From: an uncultured Clostridia bacterium
Lineage (GTDB): Bacteria; Bacillota; Clostridia; Oscillospirales; Oscillospiraceae
Direction of reading: 5' to 3'
NCBI GenBank assembly: GCA_945918815.1
Contig: CAMEIU010000069.1
Coordinates: 1-10,338, forward strand
Length of the DNA: 10,338 nt
The number at the start of each line of letters is the position of its first letter. Positions within the stretch are counted from its first letter, which is position 1. Positions 1 to 6,386 of the stretch are shown here, piece by piece. A program made the position numbers and the translations under genes. Under the pieces are notes generated by a model that was not told where the DNA came from, ran no database searches, and saw only the letters and a program-made list of their open reading frames with translations.

Positions 1-56
1 GGCGGAACCCTGTCATAAAAATCCGTGTGCTTACTAAAACCGATAGTCATAATCCC
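1..56 (-). repeat. Repeat copy A (left inverted copy), cut by the window edge
   Basis: Positions 8-50 are the reverse complement of 1921-1963 with 36 of 43 bases identical, including an unbroken 17-base match at the left end (8-24). Positions 29-56 also match 6445-6472 in 25 of 28 bases. Read on the minus strand from an ATG at 48-50, the frame gives MTIGFSKHTDFYDRVP and runs off the window. Copy B encodes the closely similar MVIGYRKHVDFYDR, so the shared frame suggests a coding origin. No Shine-Dalgarno sequence is visible before the ATG. What protein, if any, this starts is unknown to me; it may be a decayed relic like copies B and C, or an intact gene outside the window. Confidence 0.7.
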
Positions 57-203
57 AATTTACAGAGCAGGATAGCTTCCCACTTACAGAACACTGCGGT
101 TGTGTCCGCACAGGCACGGCCGCACCATTTTGAGACTGCAACCGACCGAACGATAGGTAGTGTTCAAAAAAGAACGCTTTTTCTGGAATTACATAAGGAA
201 GTT

Positions 204-228
204 CATGAAATCCGGATACCGGATCATG
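204..228. promoter_or_regulatory. Dyad symmetry just upstream of the lipoprotein RBS (possible operator)
   Basis: ATCCGG and CCGGAT (210-224) form a perfect 6-base inverted repeat around the spacer ATA, and the symmetry resumes outside it as CATG at 204-207 and CATG at 225-228. It ends two bases before the AAAGGAG ribosome site (231-237). The place and symmetry would suit a repressor-binding site or a small 5'-leader hairpin; which of these is inference. No clear -35/-10 pair could be assigned with confidence in 60-200. Confidence 0.35.
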
Positions 229-248
229 TAAAAGGAGAATGATTCATC

Positions 249-1004
249 ATGAAAAGAATAATTGTATTACTGATGGCGGTGATCTTGTGCCTGCCTTTGG
301 CAGCGTGCAGCAAAGCGGATGCGTCCAATCAAGACCCGCAGGAAACCCATACGGAAGCGACCCATACAGAAAGCCCTGAGCAGATGCCGCAGCAAAGCGA
401 CAGTCCCGTTCAAGATGGAAACGCGGCAGGGAAGGAAGAAGCGCCGATTCAGCAAAGCATCGATTTGGCCGGGCCGTGGCATCTGGACAGTGAAAAAAAC
501 GATCTTGTCGCATTCGCCGATTCCTTGGATTTGTTCCCCGGCTATGGCGAATGGGGCGCCGGCATGGAGATTCGGAGCGACGGCCAGATGAGCTGGTATA
601 TCGGAGCAGCCGGTGGGAGTGGTACTTATACCATAGAGAATGATCTGCTTCATGCGGGATTGGTCAACGATATGGATCAGAAAAACATGGCGGTCGATTT
701 CCGCATCATCGTGGAAAACGAAACAGCGGCGCTGGAAATGGACTATCAGGACATGACCATCTACTGGGTTTATGGCGTCCAGGCGGATGCGCCGGCAATC
801 GGTGAGGATGAAAGCCAGGAGGACGCTGCTGATCCGGGCGCAGATGTGGTCGAAATTGTGAACCTCCGCGGCGACGAGACGACAATCTATAAATTGGCGG
901 ATGGTACCTATATGGATTGCATGGAACGGCATTTTACCTATAACGGAACGGATACCTGGACAGATGAGGATGGCGTAGAGTGGAGTGAAGCCGCGAAAGA
1001 ATGA
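249..1004 (+). CDS. Putative secreted lipoprotein, function unknown
   Basis: The 251-residue product starts with a classic lipoprotein signal: a basic MKR, a hydrophobic stretch, and the lipobox LAAC with the lipidated cysteine at residue 20. Residues about 21-65 are a low-complexity linker rich in Gln, Glu, Thr, His and Ser, typical of a tether after the lipid anchor. Residues about 70-175 (from GPWHLD) look like a compact beta-rich domain with many Gly, Trp and Tyr residues, possibly lipocalin-like, but I do not recognise the family. After an acidic spacer, residues 198-251 form a second short beta-rich segment containing two Thr/Tyr-rich strands (TTIYKLADGTYMD, HFTYNGTDTW). The start is supported by AAAGGAG at 231-237, 11 bases before the ATG. 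It should be anchored to the outer face of the cell membrane. The flavodoxin-like fragment follows after seven bases. Confidence 0.85.
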   Translation: MKRIIVLLMAVILCLPLAACSKADASNQDPQETHTEATHTESPEQMPQQSDSPVQDGNAAGKEEAPIQQSIDLAGPWHLDSEKNDLVAFADSLDLFPGYGEWGAGMEIRSDGQMSWYIGAAGGSGTYTIENDLLHAGLVNDMDQKNMAVDFRIIVENETAALEMDYQDMTIYWVYGVQADAPAIGEDESQEDAADPGADVVEIVNLRGDETTIYKLADGTYMDCMERHFTYNGTDTWTDEDGVEWSEAAKE

Positions 1005-1011
1005 ATAGACA

Positions 1012-1476
1012 TTGGCTTTCAACATCTATAAAACGGACACATACGCATTCAACCGCACCGGTGCGCAGGTTTATGAGATCAAAGCCGCCGAACGCACCGA
1101 AGGCACGTTAGGCTTCTGGTGGTGCGGGCGATTTGCGATGCACCGCTGGGCCATGCCCATCGAACCGCTGGCCCTTGACCTGACTGCCTACGACCATGTG
1201 ACCATCTGCACCCCCATCTGGGTATTCTCTCTGGCCTCGCCGGTACGGGAATTCTGTAAACAGGCCGCCGGGAAAATCAAGGCAGTGGATTATGTGCTGG
1301 TTCACCATACAAGAGGACAATATGAATCCGTTGCGGCGGAAATGGATGGCCTACTGGGTATTCCCCATACATCCAGCATCAGTGTGCAATGCCGCATGGG
1401 CGAATTTGAGATTCGCAAACAAAGGAGCATACAAGATGGAACCTGTATCAAAAAAAGAGGCGCAGGACAATGCTGA
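1012..1476 (+). pseudogene. Flavodoxin-like protein fragment lacking the N-terminal FMN-binding loop
   Basis: The frame opens seven bases after the lipoprotein stop, with only a TTG at 1012 as a possible start and no ribosome site before it. The product resembles the middle and C-terminal part of small clostridial flavodoxin-family proteins: a segment with GTLGFWWCGRFAMHRW, then the strand and loop YDHVTICTPIWVFSLASPVREF, which is the usual flavin-ring-binding neighbourhood, then KIKAVDYVLVHHT. The initial strand and phosphate-binding loop of flavodoxins (pattern hyd-hyd-Y-x-S/T-x-T-G) is absent, so FMN could hardly be bound as in normal members. After MGEF (about residue 134) the sequence loses family character, and a different frame carries the more natural-looking continuation, so a 3' frameshift is also possible. 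I read it as a gene remnant. An alternative is that the true start was lost through a sequencing error. Confidence 0.6.
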
Positions 1477-1486
1477 AAAGGAATAA
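1436..1486 (+). CDS. Possible 16-residue mini-ORF with a strong ribosome site
   Basis: AAAGGAG at 1421-1427 sits exactly eight bases before the ATG at 1436, a better initiation signal than that of either neighbouring frame. The frame encodes MEPVSKKEAQDNAEKE, highly charged, and stops at 1486, overlapping the start of the next gene (1470). It may be a leader peptide that couples translation to 1470, the surviving 5' tip of a deleted gene, or the shifted 3' end of the flavodoxin-like fragment, since this frame is open upstream from 1292. The sequence alone does not decide. Confidence 0.3.
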   Translation: MEPVSKKEAQDNAEKE

Positions 1487-1940
1487 AGCCATTTTTCTGG
1501 TGCTTCCCCTGCTGGTTCTTGCAGGGATTGCCGTGTTCCTATGCTGTTCCAATCGGGAGGGCTTCACGGGCAGCCGTGTAAAAAACCCGGACGCCTATTT
1601 GCTGGATATCGAGAAGATGAACGGAACCGATCTGCACACGCTGGAACTGCACGAAGGGGACGTCCTCCAGATCCAATTTGAAACAAAGAAAGGCTCTCTG
1701 TACATGGAGATCAAAGCGCCGGACGGGACAACCGTTTACCGTGGAAACGGGAGGGAAACCACTGCGTTTACGGTGAACATCCGGGAAAGCGGCGTCTACA
1801 CGATTGTGGTGGAAGCCCAGCGCGCAAAGGGAATCATTCATGTTCAACTTGAAGCTGCTGGATGCCGATGGAAAGAAGGCCTTCACAAAATAGCTGCAAA
1901 ATCGGAGACCCTGTCCAGTTATGGTTATCGGTTATCGTAA
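1470..1940 (+). CDS. Small exported/membrane-anchored beta-sandwich protein, C-terminus probably altered
   Basis: The product begins with MLKRNK and a hydrophobic segment (residues 8-26) ending in CC, so it is either a lipoprotein-like or an uncleaved membrane-anchored protein facing outward. Residues about 37-129 form a beta-rich domain with a repeated pattern of short strands (HTLELHEGDVLQIQFE, GSLYMEIKAPDGTTVY, SGVYTIVVEAQRAKG). This matches a type of small Firmicute envelope protein of unknown role, possibly polymer- or ligand-binding. GAGG at 1457-1460 lies nine bases before the ATG. The last 28 residues (from AAGC) do not look like the domain, and the final codons and stop lie inside repeat copy B. 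In the +1 frame from 1840 the DNA encodes MFNLKLLDADGKKAFTK before a stop at 1893, which looks more protein-like. The native C-terminus was therefore probably changed by a frameshift or by the repeat. Confidence 0.7.
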   Translation: MLKRNKAIFLVLPLLVLAGIAVFLCCSNREGFTGSRVKNPDAYLLDIEKMNGTDLHTLELHEGDVLQIQFETKKGSLYMEIKAPDGTTVYRGNGRETTAFTVNIRESGVYTIVVEAQRAKGIIHVQLEAAGCRWKEGLHKIAAKSETLSSYGYRLS

Positions 1941-2012
1941 GCATGTGGATTTTTATGACAGGGCTGCACTCCGCACGATCGTTGCTGTGAAAAAGCCCAC
2001 ACTGTAGGGCGC
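1921..2012 (+). repeat. Repeat copy B (right inverted copy, longest)
   Basis: 1921-1963 pairs with copy A at 8-50 (36/43 identical, inverted). On the reverse strand the 43 bases covering 1996 down to about 1954 match 6402-6444 of copy C at 30 of 43, and similarity fades out near 2012. Relative to copy C it carries 11 extra bases after the shared GTAAGC. It contains the stop codon of the preceding gene (1938-1940). Confidence 0.7.
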
Positions 2013-2150
2013 GGGAAGCACAACCTCTCCGCCATGGAAAAGCTGTTGCCGGATATCTCAACGAACGATTGGATCTACCTTGCCATACTACAGGAAACAT
2101 GACCTTTCTGAAGCAAAACGGATCGCACTGCTCTTTTCTGATGTATTAGC

Positions 2151-2170
2151 AGCTCCCCTTGCAAGGGGCT
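2151..2170. repeat. Near-perfect palindrome CCCCTTGCAAGGGG
   Basis: CCCCTTGCAAGGGG at 2155-2168 is a perfect 14-base palindrome, extended by AGC and CT with a one-base bulge. A run of A, not T, follows it on the + strand, so it is a poor + strand terminator. It lies about 20 bases before the main terminator hairpin, and its GGGGCT is echoed in that hairpin's stem. Confidence 0.4.
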
Positions 2171-2190
2171 GAAAAAAACGGCTTAAGAAG

Positions 2191-2229
2191 AAAGGGGCTG
2201 TCTCACTAACGCGGTGAGGCAGCCCCTTT
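2191..2229. terminator. Strong bidirectional rho-independent terminator between convergent units
   Basis: AAAGGGGCTGTCTCACT at 2191-2207 pairs with GGTGAGGCAGCCCCTTT at 2213-2229, a 17-pair stem with two G-T pairs around a five-base loop (AACGC). The stem base is A on the left and T on the right, giving a short T run on either strand. Further T-rich sequence follows on the - strand (TTTCTTCTT) and on the + strand (CTTCTTTTAC). It lies between the + strand genes ending near 1940 and the - strand operon ending at 2444, so it can serve both. Confidence 0.75.
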
Positions 2230-2443
2230 GCTTTGGGACTTCTTTTACAGCCCCGTTATCTCGCTTACCAACCCTGTCTGGCAGATGCCCGTAATTTCCG
2301 GAATTACTTTCTTATGAGCACCCGACCGGCAAGGGGTGAAATGGAATTAAATCAGTAGAATGAGCCGCCAAAATGGTCTTTTTTGTAGGCGGAAATGGTC
2401 TGAATTTTTACAGCGACAGCGGCTCGTCAGGCTGTTGGCCGAT
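2230..2443. other. Intergenic stretch with small inverted and direct repeats, no gene seen
   Basis: I see no credible coding frame here. 2291-2307 (GTAATTTCCGGAATTAC) is a 16-base palindrome with one inserted T. GCCGCC (2365-2370) and GGCGG (2388-2392) could pair around a loop containing TGGTCTTTTTT, and the motif AAATGGTCT occurs twice, about 22 bases apart, beginning near 2372 and 2394. Such repeated AAATGGTC blocks recall the terminal repeats of some IS21-like elements, but no transposase is present, so this is only a possible insertion-sequence scar. The boundary in base composition between the left part and the GC-rich operon lies here. Confidence 0.35.
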
Positions 2444-3085
2444 TCATTGCCGCTGATGGTAATCGGCGTCGTCCATGCGCGCATAGGGCTTTTGCAGAAG
2501 GCGGATATTGAGATAGGCTGCCAGGGCGAACCAGACCAGAATCCACAGGACGCTGGCGTACAGGAACAGGTCCAGCCGGCAAAGCAGCAGGAGCACGGGC
2601 AGGAAATTCAAGGCCGCCATGCCCACGGATCTGGGCAGATAGGCCACGCTGCAAACCAGGGCGTTGGAGAGGGTGGCCCCACTGGAATTTTGGAAGCGGG
2701 CCAGAAGCGGAAAGCTCCAGCTGAACAGGAAGAGCCACAGGACGGCGGCCAGCATGGTGACGCCAAAGAGGATGCTGAACAGCGCGCCCTCCATGCCGGC
2801 GTAAAACACCAGGCCGAACGCCAGCAGCACGCCGGAGGCCAGGAAGATCACCCACAGCAGAGTGGCCCGCCAGAAATTCTGCCGGAAGCCGCGGAGGAAA
2901 TCCCGCACGGGATGGCCCTCGTCGTTGACGAGATTCTGGACCGCCGTATAGAGCCCCACCGCAGACGCGCCCAGCGTCACCACCGGCAGGGCGCACAGCA
3001 GCGCCACCACATTCAGAATCATCAGCTCCGCCAGCCGCCCCAGCACACGCATCAGCGGCGAATCCAGATTGAACAATTCTCCCAT
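2444..3085 (-). CDS. YesL/DUF624-family membrane protein
   Basis: The 213-residue product is an integral membrane protein with about five hydrophobic segments (roughly residues 17-37, 74-97, 102-125, 142-168 and 172-194). The N-terminal block GELFNLDSPLMRVLGRLAEL, and the following NVVALLCALPVVTLGASAVGLYTAV, are characteristic of the YesL/DUF624 family, whose usual length is about 200-220 residues. The function is unknown; family members lie beside sugar ABC transporters and glycoside hydrolases, as B. subtilis yesL does in its rhamnogalacturonan cluster. The start at 3085 was chosen because AAAGGAGG lies about eight bases upstream. A longer frame to 3223 would run over the 3' end of the preceding gene and has no ribosome site. 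It is the last gene of the operon, 46 bases after the truncated GH120 gene. The lysine/arginine-poor, Asp-rich tail (ARMDDADYHQRQ) is probably cytoplasmic. Confidence 0.85.
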   Translation of the reverse strand: MGELFNLDSPLMRVLGRLAELMILNVVALLCALPVVTLGASAVGLYTAVQNLVNDEGHPVRDFLRGFRQNFWRATLLWVIFLASGVLLAFGLVFYAGMEGALFSILFGVTMLAAVLWLFLFSWSFPLLARFQNSSGATLSNALVCSVAYLPRSVGMAALNFLPVLLLLCRLDLFLYASVLWILVWFALAAYLNIRLLQKPYARMDDADYHQRQ

Positions 3086-3131
3086 TAAGACGCCTCCTTT
3101 TATGCAAGCATCGCAAAAAATCACGCGGCTG

Positions 3132-4226
3132 TCAAAGCCGGAACTCCACCGCCCCTTCGGCAAAGGGTCCGCAGAGGGGCGATTCCCCATGGCAGCTTCC
3201 GAAATAGTCCCGGTCGAACACAATGGGCGCGCCGTCGGGCTGCGTAAACCCCTGTTCCGGCTCGAAGGCCTCTCCCAGGAATTCGGTCGTGATCACGGGC
3301 AGCTGCCGCGCCGGCAAAACCTCGTAGAGATTGGTGCGCAGGGTCCAGCGGTCCCCTTCCGCCGCCAATTCCAGCATCACGGCATGGGTCGTATCCACAC
3401 CGGCATCCCGCTCCCCGTCCCAGGGCTGGGCCCCGTTGAAATAGGCGTTGCCGCCGGACCAGACGGGAAGATGGTCGTAATACATATCCCGGATTTCCCC
3501 ATCCACGGCGCTTTCCGCGGTGAAGCGGCCAAAATACTGCGCCGCCGTTGGATAGCCGTCATAGGGCTTTGTCCCGCAGCGAAAATGCAGCTTGTCCAGC
3601 CCGGCCCAGCCGGTGTCCTTCGCATAGGCTGCCAGATCTTCCCGGATGGGCTTCTGCACAAAGAGGTTGTTATAGAATCGGGCGTCGCCGTGGAGGATGG
3701 TCATAAAACCGGCCAGGGCCGTGCTGTGGGGCACATGGTAGGGCGTATAGCGGGGAGACGGGAACCGCTTGGTCCCGTTGTCCGTTCCGATGCCCACGAA
3801 GGTAAAGGAACCGGCGATCAGATTGTGGACAAAGGCCAGGCCCTGGGTGCTGAGGTGGCAGGCGCAGGGGGACAGGAACAGATTGTGGTCCATGAGCGTC
3901 GGCCCATGGGACACCTCCACAAACAGGTCCTCGCCCATGCCGTCCCCGATCTCGGTCCCCACCGGCGGCACATTGTCGTGAAACAGGTTCCCGGTCACCC
4001 TCGTCCCCTGGGCCTGCCAGTCCAGCCAGAGGCCACGGGTACAGTGATGGTGGTCCGCATCCCCGCCGCCGCAGACCGGATTCACATGCTCCCGGTAGAC
4101 GCCCGGGGCCACCAGAATCTCATCACCGCTTTGGGCAATATCTGCCGCTTCCTGGATGGTCTGAAACAGCCTCGCCTCGGAACCGTCGCCGGGCCGAAGC
4201 GCGGCGGCAGAAACATAATAAATCAT
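3132..4226 (-). CDS. GH120-like beta-xylosidase paralogue with a large in-frame internal deletion
   Basis: The 364-residue product aligns at both ends with the full-length GH120 protein encoded at 7491-9302. Residues 1-50 match its N-terminal DUF1565-like start (IYYVSAA...TIQEAADIAQSGD...GVYREHVNP). From HHCTRGLWLDWQAQGTRV (residue 60 on) it matches the second half. About 286 residues of the right-handed beta-helix are missing between them (the segment equivalent to residues about 52-345). Both expected catalytic carboxylates remain: D69 in LWLDW and E104 in VEVSHGP, separated by an 11-residue longer loop than in the neighbour. The conserved Glu of the AEMAGIKLHA motif is lost. The start at 4226 has GAAAGGAA upstream and leaves 16 bases after the GH3 stop. 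Half a beta-helix without its N-terminal turns is unlikely to fold as a normal GH120 enzyme; it may be inactive, a pseudogene with intact frame, or an assembly error. Confidence 0.75.
   Translation of the reverse strand: MIYYVSAAALRPGDGSEARLFQTIQEAADIAQSGDEILVAPGVYREHVNPVCGGGDADHHHCTRGLWLDWQAQGTRVTGNLFHDNVPPVGTEIGDGMGEDLFVEVSHGPTLMDHNLFLSPCACHLSTQGLAFVHNLIAGSFTFVGIGTDNGTKRFPSPRYTPYHVPHSTALAGFMTILHGDARFYNNLFVQKPIREDLAAYAKDTGWAGLDKLHFRCGTKPYDGYPTAAQYFGRFTAESAVDGEIRDMYYDHLPVWSGGNAYFNGAQPWDGERDAGVDTTHAVMLELAAEGDRWTLRTNLYEVLPARQLPVITTEFLGEAFEPEQGFTQPDGAPIVFDRDYFGSCHGESPLCGPFAEGAVEFRL
4041..4076 (-). other. Deletion junction inside the GH120 paralogue
   Basis: This covers codons 51-62 of the truncated gene (VCGGGDADHHHC). 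Upstream codons fit the N-terminal GH120 segment and downstream codons fit the block just before the LWLDW nucleophile. The coding DNA here includes GCGGACCACCATCACTGT. Its repetitive CAC/CAT could have provided a few bases of microhomology for the joining event, which is inference. Confidence 0.5.
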
Positions 4227-4242
4227 GGAGCATTCCTTTCTG

Positions 4243-6294
4243 TCACCATCTGCTGAGGTGTTCCGGGCCACTACGTTCCGTCTGAACGGACAGCGGCAGG
4301 CTGTCGGAGGAGCCGCCCGCAAGGATGGTATAGGTTCCGGCCTCCGTGGTCCAGCGCTGGAGGGCCGGATTGTAGTAGGTGAAAAAGTCCTCTGTCATCG
4401 GAATCTCTACCCGCTTTGTCTCCCCGGCCTTCAGAGAGACCCGCCGGAAGGCCTTCAATTCCTTGACCGGATGGCTGACCCAGGCGTTCTCCGGGAACTG
4501 CACATAGACCTGGGCGATCTCGTCGCCGTCCCGGCCGCTGTCATTGGTCAGATCGAAGGACAGCCGCTCCCCTTCCAGGGTCAGATTGGCATATTGAAAA
4601 TGGGAATAGGACAGGCCGAAGCCGAAGGCGTAGTCCGGCTGGATCCGGTGCCGGTCATAATGGCGGTAGCCGATGCAAACGCCCTCCCGGTAGACGGTCT
4701 TATAGCCGTCGCCGGGATACGCATCCATGGCGGGCGCGTCGGACAGGCGGTGGGGGAAGGTCTCCGACAGCTTGCCGGAGGGATTGTTTTTTCCGCAGAG
4801 AGTCTCCGCCACGGCACGGCCCATGGCCTGTCCGCCCAGCCAGGAGACCAGAATGGCGTCGGCATCCCGGTTCCAGTTGCAGGTGGAGATCGCGCTGCCC
4901 ACGTTCAGCACCACGATCACCGGCCTTCCCGCCCGATGGCAGGCGCGGATGACGTGCTCCTGATAGGGCGGCAGTTCCACGCTGGGCCGGTCCATGGTCT
5001 CGCTGTAGCAGGAATAGTCCTGGGAGGCGAATACCACCACCGCGTCGGCCTCCATGGCCTTGCGGCAGACCAGGCCCTCCATGAGGCCGATCTCATTTTC
5101 ATAGGTGCGAAGCTGATCGTCGCCCAGGAACTCCACTTCCACCGCTTCGCCGAGGCACTTCCGCAGTTCCTCCAAGGGAACGGCCACACGGTAGGGATTG
5201 GCTACGCGGGAGCTGCCGTCGCCGCCGACATAGGGACGCGCCGCCGTCTCCCCCGCCACCAGGAGCTTTTTCAGCTTCTCCGGCCGGAGGGGCAGCGTCT
5301 CATGCGCGTTTTTTAACAGGACGATGGATTCCCGCGCTGCCTGCAGGGCCAAATTGTCATGGGCCTCGAAGTCGCAGACCTGCGGCGGCTGCTCCCGGGC
5401 AGTCCGGCGGCAGAAGACAAGCATCCGGCGGACCGCCTCGTTCACGGTCTCGTCGTCGATGAGGTGATTTTCGTAGGCTTCCCGCAGCTGGTCCAGAGCC
5501 TCCTCCTGATAGGGCATGCACAGGTCCACGGAGGCCAGCAGGGACCAGGCCCGGTTGCGGACCGCGCCCCAGTCGGAGACCACGATGCCGTCAAAGCCCC
5601 ACTCCTCCCGCAGAATCTCCTGCAGCAGCTGATGATGCTCCGAGCACAGGACGCCGTTGACGCGGTTGTAGGCGCACATGATGGACCAGGGCTTTGTATG
5701 CTTCACCACGGTCTCGAAGGGCCGCAGATACAGCTCCCGCATGGTCCGCCCATCCACCTCGCTGGACACATAGAAGCGGTCCCGCTCCTGGTTGTTCATG
5801 GCGAAGTGCTTCGGGCAGGCCGCTACGCCCTGGCTCTGGACGCCCTGCACATAGGCGGACGCCAAATGCTCCGTCAGGATCGGGTCCTCGGAAAAATACT
5901 CAAAATTCCGGCCACAGAGGGGATGCCGTTTGAGATTCATGGCGGGGCCCAGAATGGCCTGCACGCCGTAGGCGCGGCATTCCTCGCCGATGGCCGCGCC
6001 GATCTTCTGCACCAGCTCCGGATCCCAGGCCGCGCCCATGGCCGCGCCGCTGGGGAAGGCGGTGGAGACCACCTCCGCGCCCTCGTGGCAGTTGGGGAAG
6101 GCGGAGCGAATCCGGTCCGCCATGCCCTGCTGCTGGTCCTGGGTTTTCATCCGTAGGCCGAAGGGCCCGTCCTGGAGCCGCATGGAGGGAATCGCCAGAC
6201 GCCCCACGGGACTTGTATGATTGAGGCCGCCTCCGGTCAGGAAGCGGAACTTCTCCTCCAGGTTCATCTCCCGGAGAAGCGCTTCAATTTCCAT
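4243..6294 (-). CDS. Glycoside hydrolase family 3 beta-glycosidase (beta-glucosidase or beta-xylosidase)
   Basis: The 683-residue enzyme has the GH3 layout. The N-terminal TIM-barrel domain (about 1-300) shows QDGPFGLR (41-48), GRNFEYFSEDP (128-138), CPKHFAMNNQE (160-170) and GFDGIVVSDWG (233-243), with D241 as the expected nucleophile. The alpha/beta sandwich domain (about 320-560) has SETMDR, where E432 is the likely acid/base, and PSGKLSETFP, followed by FGFGLSYSHF (557-566). A C-terminal fibronectin III-like domain (about 570-672) contains VYVQ and HPVKELKAF. There is no PA14 insert and no signal peptide, so it should act in the cytoplasm on imported beta-glycosides, releasing non-reducing-end glucose or xylose; the sugar cannot be told from sequence. 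The start at 6294 is preceded by AAGGGGAT; the frame further upstream to 6399 is repeat copy C and looks non-native. Its neighbours are the URO-D-like gene (152 bases upstream) and the truncated GH120 gene (16 bases downstream). Confidence 0.93.
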   Translation of the reverse strand: MEIEALLREMNLEEKFRFLTGGGLNHTSPVGRLAIPSMRLQDGPFGLRMKTQDQQQGMADRIRSAFPNCHEGAEVVSTAFPSGAAMGAAWDPELVQKIGAAIGEECRAYGVQAILGPAMNLKRHPLCGRNFEYFSEDPILTEHLASAYVQGVQSQGVAACPKHFAMNNQERDRFYVSSEVDGRTMRELYLRPFETVVKHTKPWSIMCAYNRVNGVLCSEHHQLLQEILREEWGFDGIVVSDWGAVRNRAWSLLASVDLCMPYQEEALDQLREAYENHLIDDETVNEAVRRMLVFCRRTAREQPPQVCDFEAHDNLALQAARESIVLLKNAHETLPLRPEKLKKLLVAGETAARPYVGGDGSSRVANPYRVAVPLEELRKCLGEAVEVEFLGDDQLRTYENEIGLMEGLVCRKAMEADAVVVFASQDYSCYSETMDRPSVELPPYQEHVIRACHRAGRPVIVVLNVGSAISTCNWNRDADAILVSWLGGQAMGRAVAETLCGKNNPSGKLSETFPHRLSDAPAMDAYPGDGYKTVYREGVCIGYRHYDRHRIQPDYAFGFGLSYSHFQYANLTLEGERLSFDLTNDSGRDGDEIAQVYVQFPENAWVSHPVKELKAFRRVSLKAGETKRVEIPMTEDFFTYYNPALQRWTTEAGTYTILAGGSSDSLPLSVQTERSGPEHLSRW

Positions 6295-6386
6295 ATAGAT
6301 CCCCTTTTTCCGATTCGCGGCGACGCGACGCGCCGATTGGCAGCCGGTTATGGAACGCAGCTGCCTGCAAGCGGCACGTCCAATGG

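Larger units (their letters stand above)
1921..2172 (+). pseudogene. Decayed reading frame inside and beyond repeat copy B
   Basis: From an ATG at 1921 the frame reads MVIGYRKHVDFYDRAALR, then TIVAVKKPTL and an in-frame TAG at 2005-2007, and is afterwards open to a TGA at 2170-2172, ending in YYRKHDLSEAKRIALLFSDV and a few further residues. In copy C the codon aligned to this TAG is CAG, so the stop may be a recent mutation. A second frame, open from 1959 to 2102, also looks protein-like (HNLSAMEKLLPDISTNDW). A frameshifted relic of one gene is therefore likely. I do not recognise the family. No good ribosome site precedes 1921. Confidence 0.4.

Noticed and set aside
27..242. 71-codon + strand frame upstream of the lipoprotein
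   Set aside because: It starts inside repeat copy A, has no ribosome site, and its product has no domain character.
267..1025. 252-codon frame on the - strand opposite the lipoprotein gene
   Set aside because: The opposite strand has a clear lipobox and ribosome site; this product has no recognisable motif.
2150..2440. CRISPR array suggested by short repeats
   Set aside because: The repeats are two copies at most, short and not regularly spaced; no cas gene is present.
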